NCBI GenBank assembly: GCA_937934745.1
Contig: CALGZC010000040.1
Coordinates: forward strand, 62,001-126,000
Direction of reading: 5' to 3'
Source: an uncultured Blastocatellia bacterium
Lineage (GTDB): Bacteria; Acidobacteriota; Blastocatellia; Chloracidobacteriales; Chloracidobacteriaceae
DNA: 64,000 bases
Shown: positions 25,523 to 35,028 of the stretch, one piece after another
Position numbering within the stretch: position 1 is the first letter of the stretch
How the letters are laid out: each line of letters starts with the position of its first letter
Notes under the pieces: model-generated
Told to the model about the DNA's origin: nothing
Database searches by the model: none
Seen by the model: the letters and a program-made list of their open reading frames with translations, nothing else
Program-made: the position numbers and the translations under genes

Positions 25523-27723
25523 GTTGTCGGCTGACCGTCCCGACGCAGCTCATCGGGGTGGTTGAGCGCATTGCATACACCAATCGTGAGACAGGTTACA
25601 CGGTGCTTCGGCTACAGGCTTCTGACGAGCGCGAGCCTGTTACGGTCATCGGCTATTTCCAGGTGCTCTCACCTGGGACCAGGCTGCGGCTGAACGGGTT
25701 CTGGACCACCCATCCTACCCACGGCGTACAGTTCAAGGCCACACATCATGAGTGCCTCCAACCGGCAACCCTGGCCGGTATTGAAAAATACCTCGGCTCC
25801 GGCCTCATCAAGGGGATCGGGCCGGTCACAGCCCGGCGCATTGTTGCGCACTTCAAAGAAGCGACACTCCACATCATCGAAACCGATGTCCGGCGGCTCA
25901 GTGAAGTTCCGGGGATTGGGGACAAACGTGTTGCCCTCATTGCGCGTGCCTGGGAAGCACAACGCGCCGTCAACGATGTGATGCTGTTTTTGCACTCGCA
26001 CGGCGTCTCGACGCACTACGCAACCAAGATCTACCGGCAGTATGGCGCACGGGCAATTCAGACCATCGTCGAGAATCCCTACCAATTGGCGCGGGACATC
26101 TACGGCATCGGCTTCAAAACCGCCGATACCATCGCGACGCATCTGGGCTTTGCGCCGGATGCCGAGGCACGGGTGCGCGCTGCCTGCACCCATACGCTGC
26201 ACGAAGCCGCCGAGCAAGGGCATTGTTTTTTGCCGGCAGCTAAGCTGGTCACCGAAGTGCAAGCACTGTTGGGCCTGTCGGATGCATCGCGCGTGCGCGC
26301 CGTCGCGTCCACGCTGGCCGCCGAGAACGAGCTGGTCGCCAGGGTCGTTGCGGAGTCAGAGCCACCGGAAACGCACTACCACCTGCCCTACTTATTTTAT
26401 GCCGAGCAGCACATTGCGCGCTTACTCCGGGGGTTGTGTGTCCGCCCACAAACTGATTTAGAAGGGCGTGCCAATCGGTGGTTGGAAACCTATGTGGCGT
26501 ACAAGCAGCCGCTGTCGGACGAACAACGGCAAGCTGTTTTGGCAGCGGCCTCGCAGCGGATTCTGGTCATTACCGGTGGACCAGGTTGTGGGAAGACCAC
26601 GACCTTACGCGCTGTGGTGGACTTATTCCGGGTGCTGAGGCTACGGGTAGAACTCGCCGCTCCAACCGGTCGAGCTGCTCAACGACTGTCCGAGGTTGCC
26701 GGTGTCGAAGCGCGGACGCTGCATCGGTTGTTGGCGTATGACCCGGGACGCGGACGCTTTACACACGACAGCGATAACCCCCTAGATACCGATGCGGTCA
26801 TTGTGGACGAGGCTTCTATGCTGGATGCACCGCTGACGGCCGCATTGCTCAAGGCACTTCCGGCGCACGGCCGGTTGCTGCTGGTGGGCGATGTAGATCA
26901 GTTGCCGTCGGTCGGTCCAGGGCGGGTGCTCGCCGACATCATTGCGTCCGGTGTCATCCCCGTTTGCCGCCTGACGCAGGTCTTTCGCCAGGCTGAAGGC
27001 AGTCTCATTATCCAGAACGCACACCACATTCGTGCGGGGCAGTTCCCGAAACTCATGCAGCCGGATGGGAAAACGACAACAGATTGCTACTTCGTCGCTG
27101 CTGAGACGCCGCAGGACATCCACCGCCGGCTTGTCAACATCGTGGCGCGCAGTCTGCCGAAGCGCTTTGGGTATGATCCAATTGACGATATTCAGGTCCT
27201 GACCCCAATGAATCGCGGTGAGTTGGGGGCGGTGGCGCTGAACCAACACCTCCAGGCAACGCTCAATCCCCCCCACCCGGCACGCCCGGAAGTTGAGCGG
27301 CTAGGGCGCCTATTCCGGGTTGGGGACAAAGTGGTTCAGCGTGTCAACAACTACACCCGCGAGGTGTTCAACGGTGATCTTGGGCGGATCGTAAGCATCG
27401 ATCGGGAAGAGCAAATCCTGACGGTGGATTATGGTGGACGTTTGGTGAACTATGACTGGGCGGAGACCAATGAACTGGCCCAGGCTTTCGCGCTATCTGT
27501 CCATAAAAGCCAGGGATCGGAGTATCCGGCAGTGGTCATCGTCCTGCATCCGCAGGCTTTCCCGGTGCTGAGTCGCAATTTGCTTTACACGGCCCTGACC
27601 CGCGCCAAGGGTACGGCCGTCTTCCTGGGGACAGCCCGCGCCATTGGATTGGCGCTGCGCCGGAGAGAAGCGGAACAACGCCATACCTGGCTGGCAACCG
27701 CGTTGCGTGAGGCCGGGGTCTGA
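25519..27723 (+). CDS. recD2: RecD2-type ATP-dependent 5'-3' DNA helicase
   Basis: 734-residue SF1B helicase of the RecD2/TraA type, which works outside RecBCD in DNA repair and replication. Order of parts: an OB-like N-terminal region (VVERIAYTNRETGYTVLRL), two helix-hairpin-helix segments (IKGIGPVTARRIV, VPGIGDKR), Walker A ITGGPGCGKTTTL, Walker B VDEASMLD, LVGDVDQLPSVGPG, LTQVFRQ, and the C-terminal VHKSQGSEYPAVV motif. All helicase motifs look intact. The start at 25519 uses the ATGA overlap with the Rieske gene. Length fits the RecD2 group. Confidence 0.95.
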   Translation: MSCRLTVPTQLIGVVERIAYTNRETGYTVLRLQASDEREPVTVIGYFQVLSPGTRLRLNGFWTTHPTHGVQFKATHHECLQPATLAGIEKYLGSGLIKGIGPVTARRIVAHFKEATLHIIETDVRRLSEVPGIGDKRVALIARAWEAQRAVNDVMLFLHSHGVSTHYATKIYRQYGARAIQTIVENPYQLARDIYGIGFKTADTIATHLGFAPDAEARVRAACTHTLHEAAEQGHCFLPAAKLVTEVQALLGLSDASRVRAVASTLAAENELVARVVAESEPPETHYHLPYLFYAEQHIARLLRGLCVRPQTDLEGRANRWLETYVAYKQPLSDEQRQAVLAAASQRILVITGGPGCGKTTTLRAVVDLFRVLRLRVELAAPTGRAAQRLSEVAGVEARTLHRLLAYDPGRGRFTHDSDNPLDTDAVIVDEASMLDAPLTAALLKALPAHGRLLLVGDVDQLPSVGPGRVLADIIASGVIPVCRLTQVFRQAEGSLIIQNAHHIRAGQFPKLMQPDGKTTTDCYFVAAETPQDIHRRLVNIVARSLPKRFGYDPIDDIQVLTPMNRGELGAVALNQHLQATLNPPHPARPEVERLGRLFRVGDKVVQRVNNYTREVFNGDLGRIVSIDREEQILTVDYGGRLVNYDWAETNELAQAFALSVHKSQGSEYPAVVIVLHPQAFPVLSRNLLYTALTRAKGTAVFLGTARAIGLALRRREAEQRHTWLATALREAGV

Positions 27724-27838
27724 TGTTGCCCGCGTTGTTTCTTGACATAGCCTTGCGAGGCGACATACGCTCTACCACAATTTTCAAGCACTTACGGGCA
27801 AAACGTTTGCCCTGGCAAGAGAGGTCTCCAGCGATTTC

Positions 27839-28585
27839 ATGCTCAGTGAGCGCATCGGCAACGGCGGTGCCAAGATCCTGGATACGCTGGTTCGCTACTT
27901 TGCCCGCATTTTTCCCAATCCGAATACGCTGACCTTCATCGGGTTGCTCATCAATATCGGCTGCGCCGTCCTCTACGGCTGGGGCTATTTTTTCATCGCC
28001 GGTCTGGTGATGATTGTGGCCAATCTCTTCGACATGCTGGATGGGCGCGTTGCCCGGTTGACCGGACGTGTGACGCGCTTTGGAGGCTTCTTTGATTCGG
28101 TGATGGATCGCTACTCCGATGTCATCGTGCTGATTGGGATTATGGTGTTCTACGCACGGAACACACCTTATCACAGCACGCTGTACGTCACCTTGGCCGG
28201 CATCGCGCTCCTTGGTTCCGTACTCGTCAGCTATACCCGGGCGCGGGCAGAAAACTTGATTCAGCAGTGTAAAGTCGGCTTTCTGGAACGCCCGGAGCGG
28301 GTTGTTCTCATCATCATCGGCTCGCTGACAGAAATTGGCCCGGAGGACAATCCATTCCTGCACAAAATGCGTGCCGTGCTATGGGTCCTGGCTGTCCTTT
28401 CGCACTGGACGGTCGTCCACCGCATGTACCACACCTACCTTGAAGCCCGGCGACTCGATATGTCATCCGATATGGCGGGCGAAGCCGGTTCAGCCGTCGC
28501 GGAGCAAGCACCCCGGTCGCCAAGCGAAGCCTGGAAACCGACGCTACCAAAAGAGGAGGCAGCTTCTTGGTATCGAGCGACATAG
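27839..28585 (+). CDS. CDP-alcohol phosphatidyltransferase
   Basis: 248-residue integral membrane enzyme that condenses a CDP-activated lipid with an alcohol in phospholipid synthesis. The complete family motif is DMLDGRVARLTGRVTRFGG followed by FDSVMDR, giving D-x2-DG-x2-AR-x8-G-x3-D-x3-D, with the expected hydrophobic helices around it. The acceptor (inositol phosphate, glycerol phosphate or another alcohol) cannot be assigned. The C-terminal 40 residues are hydrophilic. It lies 115 nt after recD2. Confidence 0.88.
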   Translation: MLSERIGNGGAKILDTLVRYFARIFPNPNTLTFIGLLINIGCAVLYGWGYFFIAGLVMIVANLFDMLDGRVARLTGRVTRFGGFFDSVMDRYSDVIVLIGIMVFYARNTPYHSTLYVTLAGIALLGSVLVSYTRARAENLIQQCKVGFLERPERVVLIIIGSLTEIGPEDNPFLHKMRAVLWVLAVLSHWTVVHRMYHTYLEARRLDMSSDMAGEAGSAVAEQAPRSPSEAWKPTLPKEEAASWYRAT

Positions 28586-28616
28586 CGGCGAGGTGCTGAG
28601 GAGTTATCAAACGCAT

Positions 28617-29315
28617 ATGCTATGCCCTTGTTGTGGACGGGAAAATCACGACCTACGCCGAGGCTGTCTCTGTGGTGCACGCGCCATTGCTGCACCACAA
28701 ACCGATGAGATCGCCGAGCTGCCGCGCATCGGACGTGCTCTGGTGGGGATGGCCTGCGCCATCATCGGCTGGGGAGGTTTTGTGACACTCTGGTTGGCTC
28801 CGGCTGCATTGGTAGGGGCCTATGCCAGTTGGACGGCATATCGCCGCGCCCAACGTCAACCAAAACGATTTGGCGGCCTGGCTTACGCGCGGCTTGGCAT
28901 GCTCCTGACCGCCCTGGCGTTGCCGGGGCTCGTGTTGCTTGGCGGCTATCGCATCCACCAGTGGCATATCGTCCAACAAGAAAGCGCCCGCGCCGCCAGT
29001 CGCGCTCGGATGCTGGAACTATCCCTGGCGATTCAAGCCTACCAAAAGCAACACCGGATGCTGCCGTCGCCGCAGTTGACCGAATTGCGTGCAGCCGGGT
29101 TGGTCTCCGGCCCGATAACCGACGAGTGGGGGAAGGGCCTCCGCTATCGTCCGACCGGTGAGCTGGCAGCCGCAAACCCGGCCGCCACGCCACTGATAAC
29201 CCAGTACAGTATTGTCTCGGCCGGTGAAGACGGTGTGTTTGGTACGGCAGACGACCTGGTGTTACAAGACGGTGTGTTTATCACTCCGCCACAGGCGCCG
29301 TTGAATAGTAGGTAG
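28617..29315 (+). CDS. zinc-ribbon membrane protein with GspG-like C-terminal domain
   Basis: 232 residues. It begins with a tight cysteine cluster (CPCC and CLCG), has two hydrophobic segments (about residues 44-66 and 83-103), and ends in a soluble region resembling the major type II pseudopilin GspG. That resemblance covers a LSLAIQAYQKQHRMLPS helix, DEWGKGLRYRP, and a YSIVSAGEDGVFGTADD calcium-loop-like motif. No prepilin cleavage site is present, so it is not itself a pilin. The combination is unusual; function unknown. ATG 28617 fits the zinc-ribbon start; it lies 32 nt after the phosphatidyltransferase. Confidence 0.72.
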   Translation: MLCPCCGRENHDLRRGCLCGARAIAAPQTDEIAELPRIGRALVGMACAIIGWGGFVTLWLAPAALVGAYASWTAYRRAQRQPKRFGGLAYARLGMLLTALALPGLVLLGGYRIHQWHIVQQESARAASRARMLELSLAIQAYQKQHRMLPSPQLTELRAAGLVSGPITDEWGKGLRYRPTGELAAANPAATPLITQYSIVSAGEDGVFGTADDLVLQDGVFITPPQAPLNSR

Positions 29316-29329
29316 CTGGAGAGAGAGGT

Positions 29330-29647
29330 GTGGGCAAGGTTTCTAAGGACTCCGCAGGTACTCTGCGCGCTTGGTGGCGACGGCTGCTGAACAGAGAAGA
29401 CCCCGACCTGGCACGCCGCCGCCGTCTGTCTGCAACAGGGCGCATTGTTGAAGGTGAGGTTCTCGAGGTCAGTCCCGGCAGAACAAACTCCGGCGTGTTG
29501 GTGCGCTATCGCTATGAAGTCGCCGGTGTCGAGTATGAATCCTTCGACCTGGTTGACAAACCTCAGGCGGTTCATCAGTACCACCCAGGTCAGCGGGTTA
29601 GTGTCCGTTATGACCGGCGACTTCCGGCTGACTCAATCCTCGGCTGA
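29330..29647 (+). CDS. DUF3592-like small protein
   Basis: 105 residues with a GTG start preceded by GAGAGAGG. The central part VEGEVLEVSPGRTNSGVLV with YRYEVAGVEYES and PGQRVSVRYDRRLPADS is the beta-rich DUF3592 pattern. Unlike many DUF3592 proteins it has no transmembrane segment. Function unknown. Its last 15 nt overlap the convergent Xaa-Pro peptidase gene. Confidence 0.75.
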   Translation: MGKVSKDSAGTLRAWWRRLLNREDPDLARRRRLSATGRIVEGEVLEVSPGRTNSGVLVRYRYEVAGVEYESFDLVDKPQAVHQYHPGQRVSVRYDRRLPADSILG

Positions 29648-31003
29648 GTGCGCAGATTGCCGCCGTGCCTGCCGCATGGCTTGCTCAATTGCTTCCGGGC
29701 GAGAGGGAATGTCGGCGGAGAGTTTGACCAAACCGGTTTCTGTCACAAGGTAGTCGTCCTCAATTCGGATCCCAATCCGTTCGGCCGGGATGTACACGCC
29801 CGGCTCAATGGTGATGACGCTGCCAGGCGGGAGCGGCTGGGCGTAATCACCCACGTCGTGGACGTTGAGACCGATAAAATGCCCAAGACCGTGGATGAAA
29901 AAGTTGTCAAGGGTCAGTTGGTTCCCGGCGCGTAACAGACTCGCGCGCATGGCGTCGCGTGCTGCCAATGTCAGATCACTCATTCGGCTTTTGCCCGGCA
30001 CAAAAGCTTTGACCGCTGCCTCCTGCGCCGCCAAAACAAGCTCATAGAGGGCGCGCTGCCGAGGTGTGAACTTGCCGTTGGCCGGAAACGTGCGTGTGAT
30101 GTCGGCCGTATAACCTCGGTACTTGGCCCCGACATCAATGACTACGACATCACCGTCCTGAATGCGGGCGCGGTTTCGGTTGTAATGCAGAATGGTCGCG
30201 TTTTGCCCACTCCCGATAATGCAGGGGTAGCCCGGTCGCTCCGCTCCGTAACGGTAAAAGGTGCCGAGAACAACTGCTTCAAGCTCATATTCGTAACACC
30301 CTACCGCCAAGTGGTGTGGAATCTGCCGAAACGCCTCCCCGGTGATCCAGATGGCCTTTTTGAGCAGGTTGATTTCCGCCGGCGTCTTGCGCATCCGCAT
30401 GAGATTGACCACCGAACGGGCATCGTTGACCGGCACAGTGGGTAGGTGCTGGCGTAATATCTCGACAAGTCGGCGGACAGCTGTTTCCTGAGGCGCTTCA
30501 AGATTAGCGACCAGATGCACCTTCTTGTCGTCAAATGCACCACCTCCCCGTAACGCTTGCAAGACCGTTGCCAGGGTATCGGACGGTAACGCCTTTTCAA
30601 CGCCAAAGCTTCGCTCGGCATCTCGGTCTGGCTTTGGCTGGGGGCCAATCCAGCGTTCTTTTTGCGGGTCATGACGGGGCAGAAAGAGAATTTCGTGCGC
30701 GCCCTGGTACGGTGTTGGCGTCAGCAACAGAACGGCACCCGGCGCTTCCACACCGGTCAGGTAGAAAAAGTTGTCATCCTGAAAAAATTTCTCATTGACC
30801 CCCAGAGATTCCTCGACTCGCCCCGGAACTAAAACAATGCCATCCGTTAGTTGTTGACGGAGCCGATCGCGCCGGGCCTTGAAATCCGCCAGCGGCTGCT
30901 CTGCCAGCATCGGTACGGCAGACGACGTTTCGGCCGCATACCGCGCCGTCCCAACACACAAGAGAAAGAAACTGAGGATGACAACGGCCGAGGAGCGCAG
31001 CAT
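29633..31003 (-). CDS. secreted Xaa-Pro aminopeptidase (M24B)
   Basis: 456-residue metallopeptidase that removes N-terminal residues before proline. It has a signal peptide (SSAVVILSFFLLCVG...A) and is therefore periplasmic or secreted. The N-terminal PepP-type domain contains FFYLTGVEAPGAVLLL. The pita-bread catalytic domain carries the dinuclear metal ligands in VVIDVGAKYRGYTADITRTF (both Asp), GLGHFIGLNVHDV (His), ITIEPGVYI (Glu) and IRIEDDYLV (Glu). All ligands appear present. It is monocistronic and lies just upstream of the tRNA-Arg in transcription-opposed gene-poor space. Confidence 0.92.
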   Translation of the reverse strand: MLRSSAVVILSFFLLCVGTARYAAETSSAVPMLAEQPLADFKARRDRLRQQLTDGIVLVPGRVEESLGVNEKFFQDDNFFYLTGVEAPGAVLLLTPTPYQGAHEILFLPRHDPQKERWIGPQPKPDRDAERSFGVEKALPSDTLATVLQALRGGGAFDDKKVHLVANLEAPQETAVRRLVEILRQHLPTVPVNDARSVVNLMRMRKTPAEINLLKKAIWITGEAFRQIPHHLAVGCYEYELEAVVLGTFYRYGAERPGYPCIIGSGQNATILHYNRNRARIQDGDVVVIDVGAKYRGYTADITRTFPANGKFTPRQRALYELVLAAQEAAVKAFVPGKSRMSDLTLAARDAMRASLLRAGNQLTLDNFFIHGLGHFIGLNVHDVGDYAQPLPPGSVITIEPGVYIPAERIGIRIEDDYLVTETGLVKLSADIPSRPEAIEQAMRQARRQSAHSAED

Positions 31004-31073
31004 AAAACGACGGTAATCGCGCAGATAAAGGGCGGCAAACCGGTGACCGGCTCCGGGAACTGTGTTGGGGAAG

Positions 31074-31147
<74 letters not shown>

Positions 31148-31176
31148 ACAAGATGACAGGTTAGCATTGCGGCCGG

Positions 31177-31800
31177 TTAGCGTGCTGTGCCGGCCGGCTT
31201 GGCCACCGGGTTTGCCTGATTGTAGCGTGCTGCAAAGTCTTCTGTAATGTCCATCCCCGGTGCAAGATACACCAGTCCACCTGCCTCGGCAGCCAGCGCA
31301 ACATCAAGCAGGATATGGATGCCACGTTCTTTAGCATACGCTTCTAACGCCTTGGAAATTTTTTCGCGGACGGGATTGAGTAAAATCGCCGCCCGTTTTT
31401 CGGCAGCCTCGTTGAGGTCTTCCTGCCGGCGCTTGAAGTCTTTTTTCTTGCGTTCGAGATCATCCGTTCGTTTGAGGCGGGCGTCTGGAGGCAACTGGTC
31501 CGCCAGCCGCTGGAGAGCATCCTCTTCGGCCTGAATCTCTGCGCCCAGGCGTTGCAGGGCATCAACGGTCGGACGGAACTCCGTCTGAAGGGTCACAACC
31601 TGTTGTCGGTACTCATTGATCAGCTCACCGAAGGCTTGGGTGTTGACGACGGCGATCCGCGGCCCGGCTGCATCTGCTCCGGCTGGGGATTGCTGGGTTG
31701 GTGGTTCGGCAACCAGGATGGCTTCAATGGTTGCTTCAGGCAAGGCGCCGCTACTCGGCATACCGAGCAGGCTCAAACCAAGACACATCAGGAAAGACAT
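31177..31800 (-). CDS. skp: periplasmic OmpH/Skp-family chaperone
   Basis: 207-residue Skp-like chaperone that holds unfolded outer-membrane proteins in the periplasm. It has an N-terminal signal sequence and a beta strand IAVVNTQAFGEL. Long charged helices (LQRLGAEIQAEEDALQRLAD through KKKDFKRRQEDLNEAAEKRA) form the tentacles. It closes with ILLDVALAAEAGGLVYLAPGMDITEDFAARYN, a classic OmpH ending. It lies 54 nt downstream of bamA, the conserved bamA-skp order. Confidence 0.93.
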   Translation of the reverse strand: MSFLMCLGLSLLGMPSSGALPEATIEAILVAEPPTQQSPAGADAAGPRIAVVNTQAFGELINEYRQQVVTLQTEFRPTVDALQRLGAEIQAEEDALQRLADQLPPDARLKRTDDLERKKKDFKRRQEDLNEAAEKRAAILLNPVREKISKALEAYAKERGIHILLDVALAAEAGGLVYLAPGMDITEDFAARYNQANPVAKPAGTAR

Positions 31801-31854
31801 TTTGTGACCTCGGAAAAATTGCGCTTGATGGATGCTGCCGGGAAGAACCGGCAG

Positions 31855-34848
31855 TTAGAATGTGCGCCCAACGGTAAACCGGATGACCCCGCGTTCTTCC
31901 ACGATACCGAGCTGGCGCGGGTCAAAGACGTTGGTTTTAGCACCGGGATTGTACGCAAAAATCAGACGGAACGGCACCTGCAACACCGGTAGGTTGACCT
32001 GTAGTTCTGCCCCGACCGACGTGCGGAAGTTGCGCCCGATTCCGGCCAGCGCCTGGCTGAGGTTGACCTGTGTTCGGGAAGCCTGTTGCGCCTGAACGAA
32101 AGCAACGCGGAAACCATCCGGGAGCGGTCCACTCGGGTTGGGATCATTCGGGCGTGTGCCGTCAAGGCGTGTGCCGTCCGGGCGCAGGATAATCGCGCCG
32201 GGTACTGGTGAATCCGGCGTTGACCCCAGGGTGGCCGGCAGCGCCCGCGCCCGAATGCTCTGGTCACGGAGCGAACGAAGGTTGAATACCGAGCCGGCGT
32301 CGGCAAACAACGCCACCCCAAGCGGCCCGACCAGCGGGATGCGATACTCCAGGTTCAAAAGCAACTGCGAGTCGCCCCCCACCGGAATAAACTGAAATGA
32401 TCCAGGTGGTAGTGGAAAGCGTTTGTCCGTATATGTGTATTCCTGAATGACGGTCGGGCTGACCTGCAAACCCGGTTGGAGAACTTGCCCGGTGAGGGCA
32501 TCTATCACCCGCACATCGGTTGTCGTCCGCCGGTCTTCAATCGGCGCCACCGGTGAAATGGTGCGAATCCCATAGCCGCGAATTTCAAACTCCCCGCCGG
32601 TGTAAAACCGATTGAACTGCGGGACACCGCCGATGAAGGCAAGCGAATTGCTGTCAAAGGGCGTTCCATAGGCGCTGACGTGCGCGGCACGAAACCGCAT
32701 GCCGAATACGGCCGGTTTCTCAATCCCCTGCCCTAAAAAGCGGAACGGGCGGAACTCCCGGTACTCAAACAGTGGCGCGAGATTTTTCACACGCCCGCCT
32801 AATCCTGACCAGGTCAGACTGAGCGTCAGATTGCGCCCGTTGGTCGGATTAATCGGGTTGTTGACCGTGTTGTACACAAACGACGGTGTGAGTGAGCTGA
32901 TTGTGATCCCCGGCTGGGCAAAGGTCACAATGATGTCGTTATTAGGGTCGTTGTCCCGATTGACGGGCGGATCGGTAATCTGTGAGGTGCTGTAACTGTA
33001 ACTCATCCCAAGGCGCGACACGCGGCCGAGCTTAGGAAACCGGCTGGTCAGCACCGCGAGGGGAGCAGACAGCGACAGGGAGGCTCCGGTTGTGTCCTGC
33101 GTGAAGAGATTCCGTTCGTCCAGGCCGGTGAAGCTGTTGAAAAAACCGCTGGCAATGGCCGCCCCGCTGATCCCACTCGCATAGCGGAAGCGTTGGCTGA
33201 ACACGGAGATACCAAAACCGATGCGCCGATCTAGGAAGTACGGGTCGCTGTATGACAGGGCAATGTTACGGAAGAGGTTGCCGGCCTGGATGTCCACCGA
33301 AACACTTTGACCGTACCCAAACAGGTTGTTGGTCGTGTAAGTCAAACCGATGAACGACCCGCCGATCCCGGAAACGCCACCGGAAAATTGAATCTGTTGC
33401 CGACCACGCTCCTTGACCTTAATGACGACGCTGACGGTTTTACGCCGTTCGTCAGTTGTGGTTTGGATGTCTTCCTTTTTGATCTCATCGAAGTACCCCA
33501 GTTGGTTGAGCAGTAAGATAGAGTATTCCATCAGCTCCTGGTTGTAGGGCTCTCCTTCGCTGACCAACAACTCCCGGCGCAGCACCTTGTCGCGGGTCGT
33601 GTTGTTGCCCGAGAACTCGATTTGCTCCACCGTGTACACAGAGCCTTCCTCAATAGCAATGAGGAAATCGGCTACGCCTTCCGTTGCACCCTGGGCAGGT
33701 GGCTTGAACGTCGGCTGCACGTTGACATCGGCCTGAATGTAGCCCCGGCTGCCGTAAGCTTTCTTCAGGCGCTCATAAACACCCTCACGAATGGTCTTGG
33801 CGCTGGCGATGTCGCCCTTGCGCATACCGGAGATGAGAAGTACTTGCTCCGGTGTGAAAATGGTTGACCCCTCGATGGTGATGTCGCCGAAACGGTAGCG
33901 GATGCCTTCATCAATCGGGACAACAATCCGTAGGCCGTCGGACTTTTTGCTGATCAGTGGCAATCCACCGCCGACTTTGCCGATGTTTTCGATGCGTGGC
34001 GTCCCAATCGTCGGGCGCAAGTAGCCTTTTTCGCGCAAAAACTGCGCCACCAACTGCATGTCCGTTTCAAACTTTTCCGGCGAATAGACATCTTTTGCTG
34101 TGAAGCGGGTCAGAAAGCTGGACGGTTTGGTGTACTTCATCTGCTTGCGCAGCGTCCGGCTGGAAAAGACCTGATTGCCCTCGAACTCGATTTTGGCAAC
34201 ACGCACCCGCCCGCCTTCGTCCACGTTGAAGATAATGACGACAGAGGTTTTCGAGACATCCTCAATTTCAGCCGTGACGATGGCGTTGGGACGCCCGCGT
34301 TCGCTAAGCATGCTTTTGAGTTCACTTTCGGCTCGCTTGACCTGCACCGGGTCATAGGGGGAGTCCTTAGTGATTGAAATGCGTTTTTCCTTGAAGCGGG
34401 TGATCACATCGCTGACCTGGATGGACTTCAAGCCCTCGTAGATAATGTCGCGGACAACCGGATATTCGGTCAGGTTGAACACCACGATGACGCCACCTGT
34501 GTTACCCGGTTCGAGCGTGACGTTGCTGCGCAGGGGATCGAAAAAGCCCTGAGCCAGAACAGCCTGGTAGTCACGTTGGACTTGCTCGGCGCTGTAGAGG
34601 TCCCCTGGCTTCAGGGTCACGTACAAGCGCAGGGTGTCGGTCGGAATGCGACGGTTGCCACGAAACTGAACGTCTTCAATGAGTTGCTGTTGAAGTGGGT
34701 CTTGAACCACGCCACTGGCAAGACTGTTATCCTGAGCCCGGGCGACCGGTGCGGCAACGACAAGGCTGCCGAATAGCAGCGCTGCCCAGACCTGTGCCGC
34801 CCAGCGGCGCGGGACATGACCAGCTAAAGATGTAAGGTACAAGAGCAT
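31855..34848 (-). CDS. bamA: outer membrane protein assembly factor BamA
   Basis: 997-residue Omp85 protein, the central insertase for outer-membrane beta-barrels. A signal peptide is followed by five POTRA-like repeats (first beginning IEDVQFRGNRRIPTDTL, last around VEQIEFSGNNTTRDKVLRREL) and a 16-strand barrel region with YSDPYFLDRRIGFGISV and a conserved RGYGIRTISP lid-loop motif. The chain ends in a phenylalanine (FTVGRTF), the usual C-terminal signal. It is somewhat longer than E. coli BamA because of insertions in the barrel loops. skp follows; bamD is encoded at 62.3 kb. Confidence 0.97.
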   Translation of the reverse strand: MLLYLTSLAGHVPRRWAAQVWAALLFGSLVVAAPVARAQDNSLASGVVQDPLQQQLIEDVQFRGNRRIPTDTLRLYVTLKPGDLYSAEQVQRDYQAVLAQGFFDPLRSNVTLEPGNTGGVIVVFNLTEYPVVRDIIYEGLKSIQVSDVITRFKEKRISITKDSPYDPVQVKRAESELKSMLSERGRPNAIVTAEIEDVSKTSVVIIFNVDEGGRVRVAKIEFEGNQVFSSRTLRKQMKYTKPSSFLTRFTAKDVYSPEKFETDMQLVAQFLREKGYLRPTIGTPRIENIGKVGGGLPLISKKSDGLRIVVPIDEGIRYRFGDITIEGSTIFTPEQVLLISGMRKGDIASAKTIREGVYERLKKAYGSRGYIQADVNVQPTFKPPAQGATEGVADFLIAIEEGSVYTVEQIEFSGNNTTRDKVLRRELLVSEGEPYNQELMEYSILLLNQLGYFDEIKKEDIQTTTDERRKTVSVVIKVKERGRQQIQFSGGVSGIGGSFIGLTYTTNNLFGYGQSVSVDIQAGNLFRNIALSYSDPYFLDRRIGFGISVFSQRFRYASGISGAAIASGFFNSFTGLDERNLFTQDTTGASLSLSAPLAVLTSRFPKLGRVSRLGMSYSYSTSQITDPPVNRDNDPNNDIIVTFAQPGITISSLTPSFVYNTVNNPINPTNGRNLTLSLTWSGLGGRVKNLAPLFEYREFRPFRFLGQGIEKPAVFGMRFRAAHVSAYGTPFDSNSLAFIGGVPQFNRFYTGGEFEIRGYGIRTISPVAPIEDRRTTTDVRVIDALTGQVLQPGLQVSPTVIQEYTYTDKRFPLPPGSFQFIPVGGDSQLLLNLEYRIPLVGPLGVALFADAGSVFNLRSLRDQSIRARALPATLGSTPDSPVPGAIILRPDGTRLDGTRPNDPNPSGPLPDGFRVAFVQAQQASRTQVNLSQALAGIGRNFRTSVGAELQVNLPVLQVPFRLIFAYNPGAKTNVFDPRQLGIVEERGVIRFTVGRTF

Positions 34849-35028
34849 GCATTGTTACACGGTACGACAAAGTCAATAGAGCAGGCGCAGGGTGGCGCGC
34901 TAAGTAAGTCACGCATCATAGCCAAACCGTGTTCGCAATCAAGAAAAGTCATTTTCCCTGTCGCTTGTCCTTGTCTCTTGCTGGAGGCGTTCGCCACGCA
35001 AACGCCGTGGTCGGTTCCGCCGGTGTGG

